DNA from: Peredibacter starrii
GTDB taxonomy: Bacteria > Bdellovibrionota > Bacteriovoracia > Bacteriovoracales > Bacteriovoracaceae
Length of the DNA stretch: 64,000 nt
Assembly (NCBI RefSeq): GCF_034259205.1
Contig: NZ_CP139487.1
Span: 3,596,001-3,660,000, forward strand
Reading direction: 5' to 3'
Of the stretch, positions 59,339 through 64,000 are shown one piece after another. The translations under genes and the position numbers were made by a program. The first letter of the stretch is position 1; each line of letters begins with the position of its first letter. The notes below the pieces were generated by a model. It did no database searches. It was not told the origin of the DNA and worked only from the letters and a program-made list of their open reading frames with translations.

Positions 59339-60844
59339 ATGCAATTAAGTTCACTTGATGTGGCCGTTGTTATGGCCTACATCGTTCTGATCTTCTCTAT
59401 TGCGGTTGGTGCGAATGTGTTCATGAAGAAACATTCACTCGCAAAACGAAGAGGCGGATTAAAACCAATCGAGAATCACTATCTCGCAGGAAGAAGTATT
59501 ACTTTCTGGGAAGCGACTCTATCGATTATTGCGACTGAATTCTCCGCAATGGCATTCCTGATCATTCCGACCTACGTTTATTTCGATAACATGAACTACT
59601 TGAAATTTGTGATTGGCGCTTGCTTAAGTCGCTCTTTCATTTCCTGGTATTTCATTCCTAAAATTTATGGAAAAGGTCTGACGATCTTTGAGGCCCTTGC
59701 TCGTGGGATTCACGGTTATAGCGATATTAGACAAGAAGGTCTTACCGGCAAAAGGACCTTTGCCTTTTTTTATATCTTTACCAAGCTAGTTGGAGTCAGC
59801 GTAAAACTTCTTGGCGGTTCAATTCTTATCTCTGAATTCTTTGGCATTTCCGTTTTCATGGCGATGATCATGATCTCTCTCATGACTTATCTTTACATCA
59901 TGCTTGGTGGTCTCAAGGCGGTGGTGAGAACAGACATGCTTCAGGCCACAATTTTTATTCTTGGCGGTTTCATGGCCCACTACGTGGTGGGAAAAATGAG
60001 TAACCTCACATGGGGAGAACTCGCCATGTTTGGTCTTGAAAATGGAAAGTTTAATCTCTGGATGGACGGCGGCGGTTTCGTGAGCTTCCTCTACGGGATC
60101 ATTGCTGGCGCAATTTACGATGCTGCCACTCACGGAGTGGATCAAGATCTTACTCAAAAATTTCTTGGCGCCAGGGACGTAAAGACCGCCCAGCAAGCAC
60201 TTGCCTGGTCTTCAATTGGATCACTTCTGGTAAATCTCGTGTTCTTGTCCCTGGGAGTTATCATCTGGGCCTATTACACGAAACATGGTCAGACAGTTCC
60301 ACATCCAGAAAAGATTTTTTCTTATTTGATTGAAAACTACTTCCCTACTCCGGTGAAGGGCCTCATGGTGGCCAGTATTCTGGCGGCCAGCATGTCGACT
60401 CTTGATTCATCGATCAATGCCATGAGTGCAGTTTTCTGGAATGACTTGATGGGTGGTGAGAAATCAAAAATGTTCAGAGTGTATATCAATCTGGATAATT
60501 TTATTATCACGGTCGCCATTATCATCGTCGCACATTTAGTGTCCCTCATTCCAGGAGCGGTGAAAATCGGGATGCATTTCGCTTACCTCTCAACAGCACC
60601 TTTATTGGCATTCTTTATCTGTCGTATGATGCTTTCGAAATATATCAAGATGACCTATTCATCTACCCTGATCATTTTAAGTATCTTCACAAGTTTTCTG
60701 GGAATGGGTCTCAACCACTTTCGCTTTGGATTTAATCCACAACTTACAATCATGGTTGGTGTGATCACCACCATCGTCTTCATGTGGGTCTATTCAAAGT
60801 TGATCGACTTTTCAAATACACCAAAAGAGAACACATATGAGTAG
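59339..60844 (+). CDS. Sodium:solute symporter family (SSS) transporter
   Basis: The 501-residue protein has about 13 membrane helices and the SSS-family signatures: ATEFSAMAFLIIPTY near residue 65, GGLKAVVRTDMLQA, HGVDQDLTQKFLGARD, and ASILAASMSTLDSSINAMS, which holds the Ser/Ser of the Na2 sodium site. The symporter therefore looks functional. Substrate is unknown. AGGAAG precedes the ATG. Its stop overlaps the next gene by 8 nt, so it is translated with the ABC/HlyD/TolC genes, which is unusual for an SSS transporter. Confidence 0.9.
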   Translation: MQLSSLDVAVVMAYIVLIFSIAVGANVFMKKHSLAKRRGGLKPIENHYLAGRSITFWEATLSIIATEFSAMAFLIIPTYVYFDNMNYLKFVIGACLSRSFISWYFIPKIYGKGLTIFEALARGIHGYSDIRQEGLTGKRTFAFFYIFTKLVGVSVKLLGGSILISEFFGISVFMAMIMISLMTYLYIMLGGLKAVVRTDMLQATIFILGGFMAHYVVGKMSNLTWGELAMFGLENGKFNLWMDGGGFVSFLYGIIAGAIYDAATHGVDQDLTQKFLGARDVKTAQQALAWSSIGSLLVNLVFLSLGVIIWAYYTKHGQTVPHPEKIFSYLIENYFPTPVKGLMVASILAASMSTLDSSINAMSAVFWNDLMGGEKSKMFRVYINLDNFIITVAIIIVAHLVSLIPGAVKIGMHFAYLSTAPLLAFFICRMMLSKYIKMTYSSTLIILSIFTSFLGMGLNHFRFGFNPQLTIMVGVITTIVFMWVYSKLIDFSNTPKENTYE

Positions 60845-62552
60845 AAAATTACAATTTCATCTTAAAACAGATGATCGGATCAAATCGGGAGAACGCTTCC
60901 GCGATCAGTTGAAATTGATGGCCAAACCAGAGACTGGTTTCATTAAGGCGATTGTCGTCAATACACTTGCCGTAAGTCTGTTAAGCCTTGGTGTTCCTCT
61001 TGCCATTCAGGTAATCATTAACAACATCGGCGTGAGAACCATGACCCAGCCCCTGGTGGTCCTGTGTCTGCTTCTCCTTTTTATTCTTTCTTGTAGCGGA
61101 ACTCTACAAGCGATTCAGACCTATACGGTTGAAATTCTGCAAAGAAGACTTTTTGTAAGATACGGTCTGATTATCTCAGAGCGTTTGACCTGGTATCAGG
61201 ACAAGTACTTTAAAGAAGCAAATTCTCCGGATCTTATTAACCGCTACTTTGACATCATCATTATGCAATCAAGCATGGTGACATTCTTCGTAAGTGGTTT
61301 TGGTTTTATCATTCAGTTTTTAATTGGATTTTCTCTTCTTGCTTTCTATCACCCCTACTTTCTTGGTTTCGCTGGATTCATGACTCAATTTCTGTTCATC
61401 AACTGGATGCTCTTCGGTCCGGATGGTGTCAAGGCCGGCTCTCCTGAAGCAGATGGGAAATATGAAGTTGTCAGTTGGGTAGAAGAACTATCAAGAGTGC
61501 GAAACATCTTCTCCTCTGATAATGGGAAAGACTTTTCTAGCAGCAAAATGACTCACCTGTTTAACCGTTGGTTAGAGGTGAGAAATAATCTTTTCAACTT
61601 TCAGTTCCGCCAGCATATCGGTCTTCAGATCTTTGGTGTCGTGATGAACGTTTTACTTTTAGGAATGGGCGGTTTCCTGGTTCTTAATGGTGAATTATCC
61701 GCCGGCCAGCTTGTTGCTGCCGCACTTGTTGTAAACAGTATTATTGCAAGTCTTCCAAATCTTCAGAATTTTTTCTTCAGTGTATATAACTATTCGACGG
61801 CACTTGATATGACGGCCCGCTTTTACGACTATCCACTGGAAAAAGTAAAAGAAGATGTTCAGTCACCTAAAAGTTATGATTTTTCATTTGAAAACCTTAA
61901 ATTCGAACCAAACTATGAATTCAATTTTAGTTACAAAGAAGGGACTAAAAATTTAATCCTGGTTAAGAGTTTTTCTTCTATTCAACTTTTTTACGAAGCA
62001 TTGATGGGCTTTTCGGAGCATTCGGAAGGAAAGATCAAGTTCGACAATCTCCTGGTGGATGATGTCGATATCGGAGAAGTAAGAAACCACATCATGATCG
62101 TTCGTCATGATCAGTTTTTCGCTGGGACGGTAAAAGAAAATCTCATTGGCCTTGGAAACAAGAAGTTCACAGCGACTGAGATTGATGATGTCCTTGCTCG
62201 AGTGGGACTTACGGAAAATATCGCCAAGTTACCATTAGGCATTGATACCCCTATTCGTCCAAATGGATTTCCATTTTCAAAGTCTCAGCTCCTCGCGATT
62301 CAATTTGCCCGAGCACTTCTTTTGAAACCAAAGATTCTATTGGTGACACCTGACTTTGAGCAGATTTCAACCTTCAAACGTAAACTGGTTTATAAAGAGC
62401 TGGTTGACCGCAAGCATGACTGGACTCTCCTCTTTTTCACTCAGCGTTTTTACAAGGGTGACTTCGATCGCTACACCGTTTTTGAAAGGTCTTCTATGAG
62501 AGACATTAAGGGCGAAAGCGAGCTTCTGAAGGAGATTGAAAACTATGGCTAA
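60837..62552 (+). CDS. ABC exporter-like protein with a degenerate ATPase domain
   Basis: The 571-residue protein has the type I exporter layout: about six membrane helices (residues 37-300) and a C-terminal ATPase-like domain (about 350-570). The fold can be followed (HIMIVRHDQFFAGTVKENLIGL, LPLGIDTPI), but every catalytic motif is lost. The Walker A region reads VKSFSSIQLF with no GKS/T. The signature is FSKSQ for LSGGQ. Walker B is ILLVTPDFE for ILLLDEAT. The H-loop has Gln for His. It should not hydrolyse ATP. No C39 peptidase domain is present. Overlaps of 8 nt at both ends bind it to the symporter and HlyD genes. Confidence 0.85.
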   Translation: MSRKLQFHLKTDDRIKSGERFRDQLKLMAKPETGFIKAIVVNTLAVSLLSLGVPLAIQVIINNIGVRTMTQPLVVLCLLLLFILSCSGTLQAIQTYTVEILQRRLFVRYGLIISERLTWYQDKYFKEANSPDLINRYFDIIIMQSSMVTFFVSGFGFIIQFLIGFSLLAFYHPYFLGFAGFMTQFLFINWMLFGPDGVKAGSPEADGKYEVVSWVEELSRVRNIFSSDNGKDFSSSKMTHLFNRWLEVRNNLFNFQFRQHIGLQIFGVVMNVLLLGMGGFLVLNGELSAGQLVAAALVVNSIIASLPNLQNFFFSVYNYSTALDMTARFYDYPLEKVKEDVQSPKSYDFSFENLKFEPNYEFNFSYKEGTKNLILVKSFSSIQLFYEALMGFSEHSEGKIKFDNLLVDDVDIGEVRNHIMIVRHDQFFAGTVKENLIGLGNKKFTATEIDDVLARVGLTENIAKLPLGIDTPIRPNGFPFSKSQLLAIQFARALLLKPKILLVTPDFEQISTFKRKLVYKELVDRKHDWTLLFFTQRFYKGDFDRYTVFERSSMRDIKGESELLKEIENYG

Positions 62553-63648
62553 ATTAGAAAAGAAAAATACTGATCCGGTCTCGGCATACGCCAATATACC
62601 GGACACGTATGAAGAAATTTATGCTGAAACTCCGAAGAAAATGCTTCAGCTTCATGATTTACCTGAACCCGCAAAACTAGTCACACGTCTGATTGTTGTG
62701 TTCTTTCTGTTCATGATGGTGTTTTTGATCGCCATTCCCTGGCAGCAAACTTCAGATGGCTCAGGCAAGGTGATGGCCTACCTTCCTCAAGACCGTGTTC
62801 AAAACATTCACGCCACAGTAACGGGACGAATTAAAAAGTGGTTTGTGAAAGAAGGTTCATTCGTTAAGCAAGGTGACCCAGTCATGGAACTGGTGGACAT
62901 CGATCCAAACTATATGTCTCGCTTGAAAGTTGAATTTGAGGCCGCGAAAAGTCAGTACGAAGCGGCCCAGGCAGTGGTGAAGACAGCAAAGTTTGATTAT
63001 GACCGACAGACTGATCTTTATAACAAAGGCATCAGTTCACGTAAGGACATGGAACAAGCAATCATTGCTTATAAGACGGCCCAATCTGAAGAGGCCCAGG
63101 CACTTGCTAATTTCACCCAGATGCAATCCCGCTTCTCACGTCAGGAATCGCAGCTTGTTCTGGCACCTACTGACGGAACAATCGTCAGACTCCTAGTCGG
63201 AACCAGCTCAGTGGTAGTCAATCAAGGTCAAGTGGTCGCCATTTTCGTTCCGAAGAGCAGCCAACTTTCTGCTCATATTTTCATCCGCGGTAACGATCTT
63301 CCTCTTGTGTATGAAGGCCGTAAAGTGCGCTTACAGTTTGAAGGATGGCCCGCCATTCAATTCTCCGGCTGGCCTTCGGTGGCAGTTGGAACTTTCGGTG
63401 GTGTTGTGAGTTTTGTGGATCAGACAGCTACTCCAGAAGGACTGTTCCGCGTAATTGTTCTTCCTGAAAAGGGAGAGAAGTGGCCCGAGTCCCGCTTTAT
63501 TCGCCAAGGAACAAGAGTCAATGGCTGGATCCTTCTTAACAACGTAGCTCTAGGTTACGAGTTATGGAGACAGTTCAATGGTTTCCCTCCATCTCTGGAT
63601 GCGGCACCAGGAGCGCTTGAAACCTCGACCCAAGAGATTCCGGAGTAA
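62545..63648 (+). CDS. HlyD-family membrane fusion protein
   Basis: The 367-residue protein is a periplasmic adaptor: one membrane helix at about residues 48-66 (LIVVFFLFMMVFLIAIPW), a split lipoyl-type domain (VQNIHATVTGRIKKWFVKEGSFVKQGDPV and VLAPTDGTIVRLLVG), a helical hairpin of about 75 residues with LYNKGISSRKDMEQA, and a beta-barrel part (ALSAHIFIRGNDLPLVYEGRKV-like). ATG 62545 overlaps the ABC stop by 8 nt; a start three codons earlier is possible. It would join the inner-membrane parts to the TolC-like channel. Confidence 0.92.
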   Translation: MAKLEKKNTDPVSAYANIPDTYEEIYAETPKKMLQLHDLPEPAKLVTRLIVVFFLFMMVFLIAIPWQQTSDGSGKVMAYLPQDRVQNIHATVTGRIKKWFVKEGSFVKQGDPVMELVDIDPNYMSRLKVEFEAAKSQYEAAQAVVKTAKFDYDRQTDLYNKGISSRKDMEQAIIAYKTAQSEEAQALANFTQMQSRFSRQESQLVLAPTDGTIVRLLVGTSSVVVNQGQVVAIFVPKSSQLSAHIFIRGNDLPLVYEGRKVRLQFEGWPAIQFSGWPSVAVGTFGGVVSFVDQTATPEGLFRVIVLPEKGEKWPESRFIRQGTRVNGWILLNNVALGYELWRQFNGFPPSLDAAPGALETSTQEIPE

Positions 63649-63653
63649 GTACC

Positions 63654-64000
63654 ATGAAGTATTTTTTTATTTTGATGATAAGTGTTCCGGCCTTCGGGGC
63701 CATCTCCCCTACTGTAGTTAAAGATAGCGCACTTAAATATCATCCCACAGTTATTGCAGCACTCGAGAAAATGCGTGCAGGAGAAGAGGCCGTCAGAGGT
63801 GCACGTGGTGCCTTCGATACGCGAATTGTTTCAGATTATAGAAGACAAACGAAACATGATTGGAACAGCACCGTCTCGAGAACTTTCCTCGAGAAACCTT
63901 TAAGGGTCGCCAATTCCAAAATCTACGCTGGCTCTGAGCAAATCAGCAATGCCAACGGTAAATTTTCTCCCGTCTACAATACCGGAAACCCGGTCTCTAC
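63654..64000 (+). CDS. TolC-like outer-membrane channel, 3' end missing
   Basis: The first 115 codons are in the window and the frame stays open to its end. A signal peptide (MKYFFILMISVPAFGA) is followed by SPTVVKDSALKYHPTVIAALEKMRAGEEAVRGARGAFD, the usual first helix of outer-membrane efflux proteins (mature start, then ALEKMRAGE and GARGAFDTRI). GGAG overlaps the HlyD stop 6-9 nt before the ATG. It completes a HlyD/TolC type tripartite set. Confidence 0.8.
   Translation, partial: MKYFFILMISVPAFGAISPTVVKDSALKYHPTVIAALEKMRAGEEAVRGARGAFDTRIVSDYRRQTKHDWNSTVSRTFLEKPLRVANSKIYAGSEQISNANGKFSPVYNTGNPVS

Noticed and set aside
1-64000. CRISPR arrays, tRNA/rRNA genes, insertion sequences, prophage or toxin-antitoxin modules
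   Set aside because: All gaps between genes were read by eye; none shows direct-repeat arrays, cloverleaf sequence, terminal repeats with transposase, or phage genes.

Overview
This is a gene-dense chromosomal window of moderate G+C with Gram-negative envelope genes: the LPS transporter lptB, KDO-pathway kdsD, lnt, a btuB-type TonB receptor, a TolC-like protein and many lipoproteins. Almost every gene is a housekeeping or envelope gene. I saw no phage, insertion sequence, CRISPR array, rRNA or tRNA. The gene mix suggests a Bdellovibrionota member, probably Bacteriovoracia (Bacteriovorax/Peredibacter-like): many secreted proteins of unknown function, receiver-HD proteins whose GYP motif reads GFP, and sigma-54. 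That assignment is inference, since no database could be searched.

Layout. 1-1.8 kb: the end of a methionine-salvage operon (mtnB-mtnD-mtnC). 1.8-4.0 kb: envelope proteins of unknown role. 4.0-7.0 kb: guaB-guaA. 7.1-11.6 kb: an OmpR-type regulator, a FecR/TPR pair and secreted proteins. 11.9-18.8 kb: murA-HIT, two small unknown genes, then rho-yqhQ-prfA-prmC. 19-21.7 kb: dinB-ruvX-mltG. 21.7-30.8 kb: a protease-like lipoprotein, a flavin reductase, a DksA-type regulator, a subtilase, lnt, kdsD, a lipoprotein, a HEAT protein and a coiled-coil protein. 30.9-32.8 kb: aminotransferase-yacG-suhB. 32.8-38.7 kb: a CoA operon (ilvC-like, panB, coaX, coaBC, panC, hflX). 38.7-43.8 kb: a stand-alone DnaA-domain-I protein, a pseudo-receiver, and btuB behind a cobalamin riboswitch and a patatin. 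44-50.4 kb: lptCA-lptB-rpoN-hpf, then mutS. 50.5-58.7 kb: an RDD protein, two receiver-HD paralogues, aspS, DUF192, ftsB-like and deaD. 59-64 kb: an operon cut by the window end, with a sodium:solute symporter, an ABC exporter with a ruined ATPase domain, a HlyD adaptor and a TolC-like channel.

Main points. The strongest candidate for an undescribed system is the symporter/dead-ABC/HlyD/TolC operon at 59.3-64 kb. The genes overlap by 8 nt, which suggests one machine, yet the ABC subunit has lost all its ATPase motifs. Other notable points are a fused LptC-LptA, an IlvC-like enzyme placed where a ketopantoate reductase is expected, a DnaA domain I without the rest of DnaA, a likely ATA start for prmC, three genes whose ribosome binding site lies in a hairpin next to the start codon (guaB, the RDD gene, deaD), and several genes whose -10 box sits exactly six bases before ATG, suggesting leaderless mRNAs.
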